Origin: Streptomyces sp. HmicA12
GTDB taxonomy: Bacteria; Actinomycetota; Actinomycetes; Streptomycetales; Streptomycetaceae
NCBI RefSeq assembly: GCF_000373565.1
Contig: NZ_KB891820.1
Coordinates: forward strand, 1 to 64,000
Reading direction: 5' to 3'
Length of the DNA: 64,000 nucleotides
Shown here: in pieces, positions 1 through 7,641 of the stretch
Position numbering within the stretch: the first letter of the stretch is position 1
Layout: each line of letters starts with the position of its first letter
The notes under the pieces: model-generated
Seen by the model: only the letters and a program-made list of their open reading frames with translations
Told to the model about the DNA's origin: nothing
Database searches by the model: none
Translations under genes and position numbers: made by a program

Positions 1-419
1 ACGGTCTGGCCGGCACGGATGTCCCGCAGCGCGCCGAGCACGGTGTCGATGCCCGGGATCCGGTCGTCCAGGAGGTAGGCGATCCGTGAGGCGCCGCCGC
101 GCAGGAGTTCCAGGGCGAAGCCGTTGCCGCGGTCGGAGATGACGACGATGCCGACCCCCGGATGGTCGGTGCGCAGGCGGCGGGCCGCTTCGAGGGTGGC
201 CATGGTGGTGACGACGGGTGTGCGCAGACTGATGATGACCGCGTCCGGTTCATGGCCCTCGACCACGGCCACCAGGTCGTCGGGGTGGCGGACCCGGCCC
301 ACGATCTTGATGTCGGGGGTGTCGGCGAGCAGCGCGGCGAGGCCGTCCCCGATCAGGAAGCTGTCGGTGGCGAGGACGACGGTGAGGGGTGTGGTGAGGG
401 GTGTGCTGTCGGGTGCCAT
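1..419 (-). CDS. Atypical response regulator, receiver domain (partial, runs off the left edge)
   Basis: The minus-strand reading frame starts at ATG 419 and is still open at base 1, so only about 139 N-terminal residues are present. The fold is a CheY-like receiver of the NarL/LuxR class (opening LTVVLATDSFLIGDGL, later ALELLRGGAS and YLLDDRIPG). The residues needed for phosphorylation are missing. The usual DIRMP strand end reads ISLRTP, so Ser64 replaces the phosphoacceptor Asp; the acidic pair reads TD; and the conserved Lys of YLLKD is Asp. By family knowledge such receivers act without phosphorylation or bind another ligand. The DNA-binding domain is presumably outside the window. It is divergent from the STAS gene. 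Confidence 0.8.
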   Translation of the reverse strand, partial: MAPDSTPLTTPLTVVLATDSFLIGDGLAALLADTPDIKIVGRVRHPDDLVAVVEGHEPDAVIISLRTPVVTTMATLEAARRLRTDHPGVGIVVISDRGNGFALELLRGGASRIAYLLDDRIPGIDTVLGALRDIRAGQT

Positions 420-878
420 GTCCGGTCTCCTGGCTGGCGGGCAGCAGATCTCGGAGATGGCCGGTTGCGACGGAGGCTTTCCCAAGCCAGGGCAACCGCC
501 GGACACGTCAAAGGTCTCGTGGTTCGACTCTACTCCGCAGGGCCCGCACCGAGGCCGTTCTCACGGGCCGACCGGCGCGAACTGGGCTTCCACGGCGGCA
601 TGTTGGGGGCACCCCCCCCCGGATGGAGGGCGGGCAGACACCCCGCTGGATTTGCAGGTCTGCCCCATACCGGCCGGTCGCGGGGAAAGGATTCACTGAC
701 AGGGTTCCTGCCCATGTCGGGGCTTGAGGGACGGGGCCGCGGCTGCGCGCCCACCGCCCGCCCGAGGAGGAGCCTTGTCCTGGTCCATCACTCCGGTCCT
801 TCCCGCACCCCCTCCGACTCCCGGTCGCTGCGGGACGGATACGCGTCGGCCCGGGCAGCTCACGGCCCGGGGGGCGCG
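420..878. other. Intergenic region between divergent regulator and STAS gene
   Basis: About 460 bases with no convincing gene. It should hold the promoters of the divergent response regulator and STAS genes, but I could not pick a clear -10/-35 pair. A run of nine C residues lies near 611. Open frames here show no recognisable protein. Confidence 0.4.
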
Positions 879-1328
879 GTGAACGCGGCACACGGAGGCC
901 ACCGGCACGGGGGCCCACGCCGGCGGCCCCTCGCGTTCGGCGACGGCAGCCGCGCCGCAGCGGAGGGCCGGGGCGCCACAGGTTCTCAGCCGGAGCTCTT
1001 CGGCATGCGGGTACGTGCGGTGAACGACGTGTCCGTCGTCGAACTCCACGGGGAACTGGACCTCGTGGCGCACACCCGGCTGACACCGCAGATGGACCTG
1101 CTGACCCTCCTCGACCGGCCGTCGATCGTCATGGACCTGCGCAAGGTGACCTTCGTGGACGTACGCGGGCTGCGACTGCTCCTGCGGACCCGGGACCGCG
1201 TTCTGGAGCGCGGCGGCACCCTGCGCGTCCTGCCCGACACCCACCAGATCGCCAGAATCCTGCGCCTCACCGGCACCGGAACCGACTTCTGCCTGCTCGA
1301 AAGCCTTCCACCGCACCTGACAGCCTGA
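879..1328 (+). CDS. STAS-domain protein, anti-sigma factor antagonist-like
   Basis: A STAS domain of the SpoIIAA/RsbV type fills roughly residues 45-140 (VVELHGELDLVAH, then VMDLRKVTFVDVRGLRLLL). Family members bind anti-sigma kinases and are switched off when a Ser in the D-S-S-G-L motif is phosphorylated. Here the motif reads D-V-R-G-L, so the phosphorylatable Ser is absent. The protein may be constitutively active or sense something else. I place the start at GTG 879; ATG 1005 would give a minimal 107-residue STAS domain and is also possible. No kinase partner is encoded next to it. Confidence 0.78.
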   Translation: MNAAHGGHRHGGPRRRPLAFGDGSRAAAEGRGATGSQPELFGMRVRAVNDVSVVELHGELDLVAHTRLTPQMDLLTLLDRPSIVMDLRKVTFVDVRGLRLLLRTRDRVLERGGTLRVLPDTHQIARILRLTGTGTDFCLLESLPPHLTA

Positions 1329-1743
1329 GGAGACCACCACGGTACCTACGGGCAGACCGACCCCGCCGTGCCGTCCGCGCGGGCTCCGGCGGGACCCGAA
1401 GCGCCACCCGACCGATCCACGAGACAACCGGCCGCCGCATGTCCGACCCGAACCGGTGAACGCCCCGGACCCTCGTGCCGGCCAGGCCACGAAGGCCACC
1501 ACCGATCCGCTGACCCCAGCCCCCGTCCTCAGGCCCGCCCGAGTGGGGCGAACTCCCGCACGCCCCGGGTGACCTGAGGACCATCCCGGCGAGGAAGCGC
1601 GCCCCAGGGAGAGCGCGATTCCTCGCACCGGCGGCCGCCACCCTCGCCGACGCAGCGGTGGCGGCCGCCGCTTCATCGCTTCCCAGCGCCGGCCTCGCAT
1701 GTCTGCCCCACCCCCAACGATGGACGGCACCGTCGGACAGCGC
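1329..1743. other. Intergenic, no feature recognised
   Basis: Roughly 415 bases between the STAS gene and the recombinase remnant. I see no supported gene, RNA or clear hairpin. Its position beside a decayed recombinase suggests it is also worn-down accessory DNA. Confidence 0.35.
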
Positions 1744-2391
1744 TCACCGTCCTTGAACCCCGCACTGAAACTGATCCGCGGCGCTGAAGCGCAGGGTGCA
1801 ACCCTGGCCGCGCCGCACGGTCACCCCCTGGTCGAGCGCGACGCGCTGGGCGGGCTCCAGGTCGGCCGAGCGGAGGAAGTCGACGACCTTGCCCCGGCAT
1901 GTCGAGGGTGGCCGGCAGCTCCGGGGCGGCGCCCGCCCTTGTCGCCCTTGGCCTCGGAGGCGCGCAGTCCGTCGTAGGTCAGCTCGCGCTGGAGTTCGCC
2001 GGCGGCGAGGGTTCGCACCATGAACTTCATGGTGGACGGCAGCTCGCCGGTGCGCGGGTGGCGGGCGGTGAGGTCCATCGCGGAGAACGCGCCGTCGTGG
2101 ATGCGCGGCGCCACCTGGTCGCGATGGAGGACGTCGAGCACGTTGAGGATGTGGCCGGTGCCCCGGACGAGGCGGAACATCTCGGAGATGTGCACGGTGT
2201 CGCCCGGCCGCGCGTAGGTGAGCGGCTCGCGGAACTTCGGCCGCTGGAGCGGGTGAAGGCGGCTGGAGGTGCCCGGGCCCTCCGCGAAGGCAACCGAGTC
2301 CTCGATCCCGGCCTCGTGCCCGGCCTCGTAAAGGACGAGGTCCGGCCGGGCGGTCGACTGGTGGTCGGTCGAGACCCGTCTCCGTCGTCAA
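1744..2391 (-). pseudogene. Serine recombinase (resolvase/invertase family) remnant, frameshifted
   Basis: Traces of one protein are spread over two minus-strand frames. From about 2385 to 1900 one frame reads RVSTDHQSTARPDLV, HPLQRPKFREPLTYARPGD, TVHISEMFRLVRGTGHIL and ELQRELTYDGLRASEAKG; this is a resolvase catalytic domain including the active-site Ser in RVST. Past about 1900 the match moves to another frame (KVVDFLRSADLEPAQRVALD, VTVRRGQG), which looks like the family's C-terminal tail. The helix-turn-helix between them appears deleted. The first few residues before RVST and a start codon are also missing. It marks the left end of the window as accessory DNA. Confidence 0.72.
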
Positions 2392-2479
2392 ACCCTGTCA
2401 GCGATCACCATCGAGTCTGATGGGATTCGAGCCGCCGCGAACCCCCGGATTGCACGGGTTCATCGGACGCGCCGCCTGC

Positions 2480-2507
2480 CTGTCGTCAAACGATCGTTTG
2501 ACGACAG
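2480..2507. repeat. 28-bp perfect palindrome at the end of the dedA gene
   Basis: Bases 2480-2507 form a perfect inverted repeat with no loop (half-site CTGTCGTCAAACGA). It encodes the last six residues and stop of the DedA protein on the minus strand. It could be a terminator for the DedA operon, or a protein-binding or recombination site; the recombinase remnant ends about 90 bases away. Confidence 0.7.
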
Positions 2508-3103
2508 ACGGGGCGTCGGATCTTGTGCGCGGCCAGAGCGACGGCCGCGATCACCGCTACGGCGGCGGCGAGGGCCGGGCCGCCGTAGGTGATGACGTGC
2601 TGGAAGGAAGGGGCTGCGGCGTATCCGGCTGTGGCCTCAGCGCCGGCCCACAAAGGTGCGGCGAGCAGGCTGTAGGGGGCGATGCGCCGGTGGGGCAGGC
2701 GAGTCGCCCCCGCCAGGTGCGGGGTCAGGGTGCGTACGACGGGGACGAACCGGGAAAGGAAGACGGCCTGTCCGCCGCGCCGGGCCATGAGGGTGTCAGC
2801 CCGCCGCCAGGCGGCGGTGGGGACGCGCCGCCCGAAGCGCCCGGTGCGCAGGCGGCCGCCCAACAGGCGCCCCGTACGGTGGCCGAGCACGTCACCCGCC
2901 ACGACGGCACTCGATGCGGTGACGATCACCAGCGCGAGGTTCAGGTCGCCGGCGCGGGCCAAGGCGCCGGAGGCCAGCAGCAGGGTGAGGGTCGGGACGA
3001 ACGCGCCGATCAGCAGAACGGACTCGGTGAGCACGGCGGCGGCCAGGATCGCGTAGGCGCCCGCAGCGGGCAGCTGGGCGATCAGTCCGGTCAGCGTGTT
3101 CAT
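2486..3103 (-). CDS. DedA family membrane protein
   Basis: A 205-residue protein with about five hydrophobic segments and the DedA signature: an early Glu in a membrane helix (LTESVLLIGAFVP) and the RFVPVVRTLTPHLAG motif near residue 120. Family members are proton-dependent lipid transporters or scramblases in the cytoplasmic membrane, moving undecaprenyl phosphate or phosphatidylethanolamine. The start ATG 3103 overlaps the stop of the upstream methyltransferase in an ATGA, so the two are translationally coupled. The pairing suggests a joint role in membrane lipids. The last codons lie inside a perfect palindrome. Confidence 0.85.
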   Translation of the reverse strand: MNTLTGLIAQLPAAGAYAILAAAVLTESVLLIGAFVPTLTLLLASGALARAGDLNLALVIVTASSAVVAGDVLGHRTGRLLGGRLRTGRFGRRVPTAAWRRADTLMARRGGQAVFLSRFVPVVRTLTPHLAGATRLPHRRIAPYSLLAAPLWAGAEATAGYAAAPSFQHVITYGGPALAAAVAVIAAVALAAHKIRRPVCRQTIV

Positions 3104-3828
3104 CGGGCTGCCCCGGTCAGGATGTACGGCGCTGCCGGGGCGGACGCGTCGTTGGGGCGGCGCAGCTGCCAGACGTCGGCCGGGGGGAGGTTGGTCCACA
3201 CGGTCCAGCGGCCGGTGGCGTAGCGGCGCTGGTAGCCGGCGAGGACTTCTTCGACGGCTCGGTGGCGGCGGGCCTCCGCACGGGAGGAGGTCAGGGCGCG
3301 GGCGTAGCGGGTGCCGCGGTAGGCGAAGTAGGCGAGGGTTCCGCCGGGGTGGAGCAGTTCCATGTACCGGTTCATGATTGTCTCGACCTGGGCGGGGGTG
3401 AAGTTGGTGAACGGCAGGCCGGAGATGATCACGTCGTAGGGGCGGCCGGTGTCGAGCTGTTCGACCAGCGCGTGGTGGACGCGGACCCGTTGGCTCTCAC
3501 CGGCCAGCCGCGGATGGGTGCGGACAAGGCGGCGCAGTTGGGAGGCGAAGCGCGCGTTGGCCTCGACGATGTCCAGCCGGCTGCTCGGGGAGAGGCGGGG
3601 GATCAAGGTGCGGGTGACCGATCCGGTGCCCGCACCCGCCTCCAGAACATTCAGGGGCCGTGCTCCGTGCTCCTGCACCGGGTCGGTGAGCAGGCGGGCG
3701 AGCGTTCTGCTGCTGGGAGCGATGGCTCCGGTGGTGCGCAGGTCGCGGGCCGCTTCGATGAGGAACATCCAGCCCTCGGCGTTGCGCTGCGCGAGGACAC
3801 GGTCGTGTGAGGTGGTCCAGTCGTCCAT
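3100..3828 (-). CDS. Class I SAM-dependent methyltransferase, phospholipid N-methyltransferase (PmtA)-like
   Basis: A 242-residue Rossmann methyltransferase. The SAM-binding loop is LEAGAGTGSVTRTL (about residue 60). The following YDVIISGLPFTNFTPAQVE and LHPGGTLAYFAYRG resemble the short PmtA phospholipid N-methyltransferases that methylate phosphatidylethanolamine. The N-terminal region lacks signal or membrane segments, so it probably works at the inner membrane face. It is the first gene of an operon with the DedA gene (4-base ATGA overlap) and is divergent from a sensor kinase across an 81-base gap with a strong palindrome. The substrate is inferred. Confidence 0.75.
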   Translation of the reverse strand: MDDWTTSHDRVLAQRNAEGWMFLIEAARDLRTTGAIAPSSRTLARLLTDPVQEHGARPLNVLEAGAGTGSVTRTLIPRLSPSSRLDIVEANARFASQLRRLVRTHPRLAGESQRVRVHHALVEQLDTGRPYDVIISGLPFTNFTPAQVETIMNRYMELLHPGGTLAYFAYRGTRYARALTSSRAEARRHRAVEEVLAGYQRRYATGRWTVWTNLPPADVWQLRRPNDASAPAAPYILTGAAR

Positions 3829-3885
3829 GTCTTCGACGCTAAGGACGCTCTCACCCCTGCGGATCGTCCCTTGTGCGACCGCCTT

Positions 3886-3905
3886 CCCCTACGAAAGTAG
3901 GGGGG
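3886..3905 (+). promoter_or_regulatory. Palindrome covering the kinase ribosome-binding site
   Basis: CCCCTAC (3886-3892), GAAA (3893-3896), GTAGGGG (3897-3903) is a perfect 7-bp inverted repeat. The right arm is also the Shine-Dalgarno of the kinase gene (GTAGGGGGG, then ATG 3910). As RNA it would be a GNRA-capped hairpin hiding the ribosome-binding site. As DNA it is a symmetric operator candidate between two divergent operons, plausibly for the response regulator encoded next door. Confidence 0.6.
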
Positions 3906-3909
3906 TGTC

Positions 3910-5109
3910 ATGGCAGAACGTCGGCGGTGGAACCGGCGGCCGTCTGCCTACGCTGCACAGGTGGAACGGGAACGAAGCCGCAGATGGGCCGCGTACGGGC
4001 GCTCCGTACTGGTGGTGCTGCTGACCCTGGCTGCTGTGCAGAGCGGGGCATTGACCAGTGGCGGCCGGTACGTCACCGCCCGTAGCGCGGTGGTGCTGGC
4101 GTGCGGGCTGGCTCTGCTGTGGGGCCATCGGTTGTGGTGGCCCGCTCCGGCTCTGACCACGGTGGCCACTGGCGTGTGGGGGCCGCCTGTACTGCCGTTG
4201 TTCCTGATCGCCCTGTTCGACCTTGCCGACCGGCGGCGCATCCGGGCGGCTGTCGTCTGCTCAGCCGTGGCGCTCGCCGGCAACGCCGTCCTTGGCCCGG
4301 CTGCGTCCTTGTGGATCCCGCAGCAGTACGGCTCGATGCTCTTCCTGATACTGGCCGTGATCGGCGGGCTGTGGATGGGCAACCGGCGCCGCCTGGTCCA
4401 GGCACTGAATGCCCAGGTGGAGCATCTGCGAACCGAGCGGGAACTGCGTGAGCAGGCCGCGCGGATGGCGGAACGTTCCGCGATCGCGGCGGAGATGCAC
4501 GATGTGCTCGCCCACCGGCTCAGCCTGATCGCCCTGCACACCGGCATCCTGGCCACCAAGAAGGACACGCTGCCCGATCCCGTCATCGAACGCCTCAGCC
4601 TGCTGCGTACCGCCTCGACCGACGCCCTGACCGACCTGCGCGACGTGCTCGGCGCACTGCGCACCACGGAAACCCTGTCCGCCGCGGACCCGCCCGCACC
4701 GGTCCTGCGCGACGTCGAAGAAATGATCGAGCAGGCGCGGTCGGCCGGACAGGCCATCAGCGTGACCGTGGAGGGCAGCCCCGCACAGGCACCCGCTGCG
4801 CACCGGCTGGCCGTCTACCGGCTGATCCAGGAAGCCCTGACCAACGCCCGCAAGCACGCCCCCGACGCACCGGTCGGCGTCCGCATCTCCTACGCGCCGC
4901 CCGCCACCCTGGTCGAGGTCACCAACCCGCCCGGTACCGCCCTGGCCGACGGCAGGCCGGTACCTTCCGGCTTCGGCCTGATCGGCCTGCGCGAGCGCGT
5001 CGAAGCACTCGGCGGACACCTGAACGCCGGGCCCGGCGGCGCCGGCACCTGGCGCCTGGCCGCCCGCATCCCCCACCCCGTCACCGAACAGAACGGCCCC
5101 GATTCGTGA
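3910..5109 (+). CDS. Two-component sensor histidine kinase (HisKA_3, NarL/DesK class)
   Basis: A 399-residue kinase with about four to five N-terminal membrane helices (residues 30-155), a short coiled linker and a HisKA_3 dimerisation domain. The phosphorylated His is His197 in EMHDVLAHRLSL. The ATPase N box is EALTNARKHA, and GFGLIGLRERVEALGG follows. The extracytoplasmic loops are very short, as in intramembrane-sensing kinases that monitor the membrane. ATG 3910 is preceded by GTAGGGGGG, which lies in a palindrome. The stop overlaps the response regulator start by four bases. Its divergent neighbours, a lipid methyltransferase and DedA, are the likely targets. Confidence 0.9.
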   Translation: MAERRRWNRRPSAYAAQVERERSRRWAAYGRSVLVVLLTLAAVQSGALTSGGRYVTARSAVVLACGLALLWGHRLWWPAPALTTVATGVWGPPVLPLFLIALFDLADRRRIRAAVVCSAVALAGNAVLGPAASLWIPQQYGSMLFLILAVIGGLWMGNRRRLVQALNAQVEHLRTERELREQAARMAERSAIAAEMHDVLAHRLSLIALHTGILATKKDTLPDPVIERLSLLRTASTDALTDLRDVLGALRTTETLSAADPPAPVLRDVEEMIEQARSAGQAISVTVEGSPAQAPAAHRLAVYRLIQEALTNARKHAPDAPVGVRISYAPPATLVEVTNPPGTALADGRPVPSGFGLIGLRERVEALGGHLNAGPGGAGTWRLAARIPHPVTEQNGPDS

Positions 5110-5756
5110 TCCGCGCCATGGTCGTCGACGACGATGCCCTCGTCCGCCTCGGACTGACCGACCTCCTCGACAGCGACGACACCATCCACGTCGTCGCCCA
5201 GGCCACCGACGGACTCCACGCCATCGAGCAGGCAACCGCCCACCGCATCGACGTAGCCCTGGTCGACATCCGCATGCCCCGCATGGACGGCATCGCCGCC
5301 ACCAAGCACCTACGCGCCCTGCCCCATCCCCCGAAGGTCATCACCCTGACCACCTTCGACCTCGACGAGTACGTCTACGACGCGCTGGCCGCCGGCGCCG
5401 ACGGCTTCCTCCTCAAGGACACCGACCCGGCCGAAATCCTGCGCGCCGTCCACCTCGTGGCCGCAGGCTCCGCCATGCTCCACCCCACAGCCGCTCGCCG
5501 CCTCATCGACCGCTACCACCACACGGGTCGCCCCCAGGCCACCCAGGCCCAGGCCCGCATCGACGCCCTCACCCCACGCGAGAGGGACGTCCTGACCCTG
5601 CTCGCCCAAGGAGACACCAACGCCGACATCGCGAGAACCCTCCGCATGCAGGAGAGCACCGTGAAGTCCCACGTCAGTCGCATCCTGACCACCCTGGACG
5701 TCACCAACCGTGTCCAGGCCGCGCTTCTGGCCCGCGACGCGGGCCTCACCCCCTGA
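5106..5756 (+). CDS. NarL/FixJ family response regulator
   Basis: A 216-residue regulator with an intact receiver (DDD at residues 8-10, phosphoacceptor Asp54 in LVDIRMP, Lys in FLLKD) and a C-terminal LuxR helix-turn-helix (LTPRERDVLTLLAQGDTNAD, then ESTVKSHVSRIL). GTG 5106 overlaps the kinase stop in a GTGA, so it is the cognate partner. Probable targets are its own operon and the divergent methyltransferase-dedA operon. Transcription ends at a 21-bp hairpin at 5940-5985. Confidence 0.92.
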   Translation: MIRAMVVDDDALVRLGLTDLLDSDDTIHVVAQATDGLHAIEQATAHRIDVALVDIRMPRMDGIAATKHLRALPHPPKVITLTTFDLDEYVYDALAAGADGFLLKDTDPAEILRAVHLVAAGSAMLHPTAARRLIDRYHHTGRPQATQAQARIDALTPRERDVLTLLAQGDTNADIARTLRMQESTVKSHVSRILTTLDVTNRVQAALLARDAGLTP

Positions 5757-5939
5757 GACCCCGCACCAGCCCGCCGGAGCGGACCTCGGACCGAGCGCCG
5801 CGGTCGGCGCCGCCGGGACAAGGCCAAGATCGAGGCGACTGTTCGTATGCAGCCCGAACCGGCATAGGAGTCCGCCAGGGTTCAGAACACCGACCACACG
5901 CACGGACAAACAGGCGGCTGAGGCGGCGCCCACCCAAAA

Positions 5940-5985
5940 GGCCGTGGGCCGTGTTCTTCCAAACGGAAGAACACGGCCCACGGCC
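5940..5985. terminator. Strong bidirectional hairpin terminator
   Basis: A perfect 21-bp stem with loop AAAC at 5961-5964 lies between the convergent response regulator and glnA genes. It has no long T run, which is common for Streptomyces terminators, and can stop transcription from both sides. Confidence 0.85.
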
Positions 5986-6032
5986 CACAGACGGCCCAGG
6001 AGAACGAAAACTCGCTCTGACCTGCGGCGATC

Positions 6033-7442
6033 CTAAATGTCGAAGTACAGCTCGAACTCGTGCGGGTGCGGCCGCAGCTGGATCGGGGCGATCTCGTTCG
6101 TGCGCTTGTAGTCGATCCACGTCTCGATCAGGTCGGACGTGAAGACGCCGCCGGCCTGCAGGTACTCGTTGTCCGCCTCGAGGGCGTCGAGGACCGCGGG
6201 GAGCGAGGTCGGGACCTGCTGGACGTTCGCGTGCTCCTCGGGAGCCAGCTCGTAGAGGTCCTTGTCGATCGGCTCGGCCGGCTCGATCTTGTTCTTGACG
6301 CCGTCGAGGCCGGCCATGAGCAGCGCCGAGAAGGCGAGGTACGGGTTCGAGGACGGGTCCGGCGCACGGAACTCGACGCGCTTGGCCTTCGGGTTCGAGC
6401 CCGTGATCGGGATGCGCATGGCCGCGGAGCGGTTGCGCTGCGAGTAGACCATGTTGACCGGGGCCTCGAAGCCCGGGACCAGGCGGTGGTACGAGTTCAC
6501 CGTCGGGTTCGTGAAGGCGAGGAGGGACGGGGCGTGCTTCAGGATGCCGCCGATGTAGTAGCGCGCCATGTCCGAGAGGCCCGCGTAGCCCTGCTCGTCG
6601 TAGAACAGCGGGTCGCCGCCGGCCCACAGGGACTGGTGGACGTGCATGCCCGAGCCGTTGTCACCGAAGATCGGCTTCGGCATGAAGGTCGCGGTCTTGT
6701 TGTTGCGCCACGCGACGTTCTTCACGATGTACTTGAAGAGCATCAAGTCGTCGGCCGCGGCGAGCAGCGTGTTGAACTTGTAGTTGATCTCCGCCTGGCC
6801 GGCCGTGCCGACCTCGTGGTGCTGGCGCTCGACCTGCAGGCCGTTCTTGTCCAGCTCCAGGGAGATCTCCGCGCGCAGGTCGGCGAAGTGGTCGACCGGC
6901 GGGGCCGGGAAGTAACCGCCCTTGTAGCGGACCTTGTAGCCGCGGTTGTTCTCGACGGCGCCGGTGTTCCAGGCGCCCGCCTCGGAGTCGATCTCGTACA
7001 GCGAGCGGTTGGCGGAGGTCTCGAAGCGGACCGAGTCGAACACGTAGAACTCGGCCTCGGGGCCGAAGTACGCGGTGTCGGCGATGCCGGTCGACGCGAG
7101 GTAGGCCTCGGCCTTCTTCGCCACGTTGCGCGGGTCACGGGAGTACTGCTCGCCCGTGATCGGGTCGTGGATGAAGAAGTTGATGTTGACCGTCTTGTCG
7201 CGGCGGAAGGGGTCGACGCGCGCGGTGGACAGGTCGGCGCGGAGCGCCATGTCGGACTCGTGGATGGCCTGGAAGCCACGGATCGAGGAACCGTCGAAGG
7301 CGAGCTCCTCGGCCGGGTCGAACGCCGCAGCCGGCACCGTGAAGTGCTGCATCACACCCGGCAGGTCGCAGAACCGGACGTCGACGAACTTGACGTCCTC
7401 GTCCGCGATGAACTTCTTGGCGTCATCGGCGTTCTGGAACAT
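6033..7442 (-). CDS. glnA: Glutamine synthetase type I
   Basis: 469 residues, full length for GSI-beta. It makes glutamine from glutamate, ammonia and ATP in the cytoplasm as a dodecamer. Visible motifs are FDGSSIRGF near residue 50, the glutamate/metal motif GPEAEFYVFD, the ATP-binding NGSGMHVHQSLW, the NRSAAMRIP loop, and the adenylylation site KDLYELAPEE whose Tyr is the target of GlnE. The start is ATG 7442 with a strong GGAGGAG. Upstream lie two phased GlnR-type boxes, so nitrogen-responsive activation is expected. It is convergent with the response regulator gene and divergent from the RDD gene. Confidence 0.98.
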   Translation of the reverse strand: MFQNADDAKKFIADEDVKFVDVRFCDLPGVMQHFTVPAAAFDPAEELAFDGSSIRGFQAIHESDMALRADLSTARVDPFRRDKTVNINFFIHDPITGEQYSRDPRNVAKKAEAYLASTGIADTAYFGPEAEFYVFDSVRFETSANRSLYEIDSEAGAWNTGAVENNRGYKVRYKGGYFPAPPVDHFADLRAEISLELDKNGLQVERQHHEVGTAGQAEINYKFNTLLAAADDLMLFKYIVKNVAWRNNKTATFMPKPIFGDNGSGMHVHQSLWAGGDPLFYDEQGYAGLSDMARYYIGGILKHAPSLLAFTNPTVNSYHRLVPGFEAPVNMVYSQRNRSAAMRIPITGSNPKAKRVEFRAPDPSSNPYLAFSALLMAGLDGVKNKIEPAEPIDKDLYELAPEEHANVQQVPTSLPAVLDALEADNEYLQAGGVFTSDLIETWIDYKRTNEIAPIQLRPHPHEFELYFDI

Positions 7443-7535
7443 CCAACTCCTCCTACTCCCACCCGGGGAGGGGCGGGGTTGCAGCTCGGTACAGCTCGAC
7501 AGTGCGGCCAGTGCGGTGGCACACGCTGGGACCCG

Positions 7536-7589
7536 ACCATAGGCAGACGTGATTTCTCAAGCATGACCCATTTGTTTCGCACAAGTTAA
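7536..7589 (-). promoter_or_regulatory. glnA promoter with tandem GlnR boxes
   Basis: Read on the minus strand: TTAAC-n6-GAAAC (7588-7574 region) then n6, then GTCAT-n6-GAAAT (7567-7552). This matches the known a1-n6-b1-n6-a2-n6-b2 layout of GlnR sites (consensus GTnAC/GAAAC), with one mismatch in a1, a2 and b2. A -10-like TATGGT is at 7541-7536, ten bases after the last half-site, so GlnR would sit over the -35 region. The glnA start is about 95 bases further on. Confidence 0.72.
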
Positions 7590-7641
7590 CCGGAGCGGGG
7601 GCCGGAGCGGCGTACGGAGTGCGGCGCAGTACCTTGGATGC

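Noticed and set aside
2425..2470. A tRNA-like GGGATTCGAGCC and CGAACCCCCGG stretch
   Set aside because: No acceptor stem, anticodon arm or correct spacing could be built; at most a worn tRNA fragment left by integration.
6060..7589. A 509-residue open frame opposite glnA
   Set aside because: It mirrors the codon pattern of glnA; its protein is Val/Arg/Asp/Glu-rich nonsense with no domain. Such long antisense frames are normal in 70% GC DNA.
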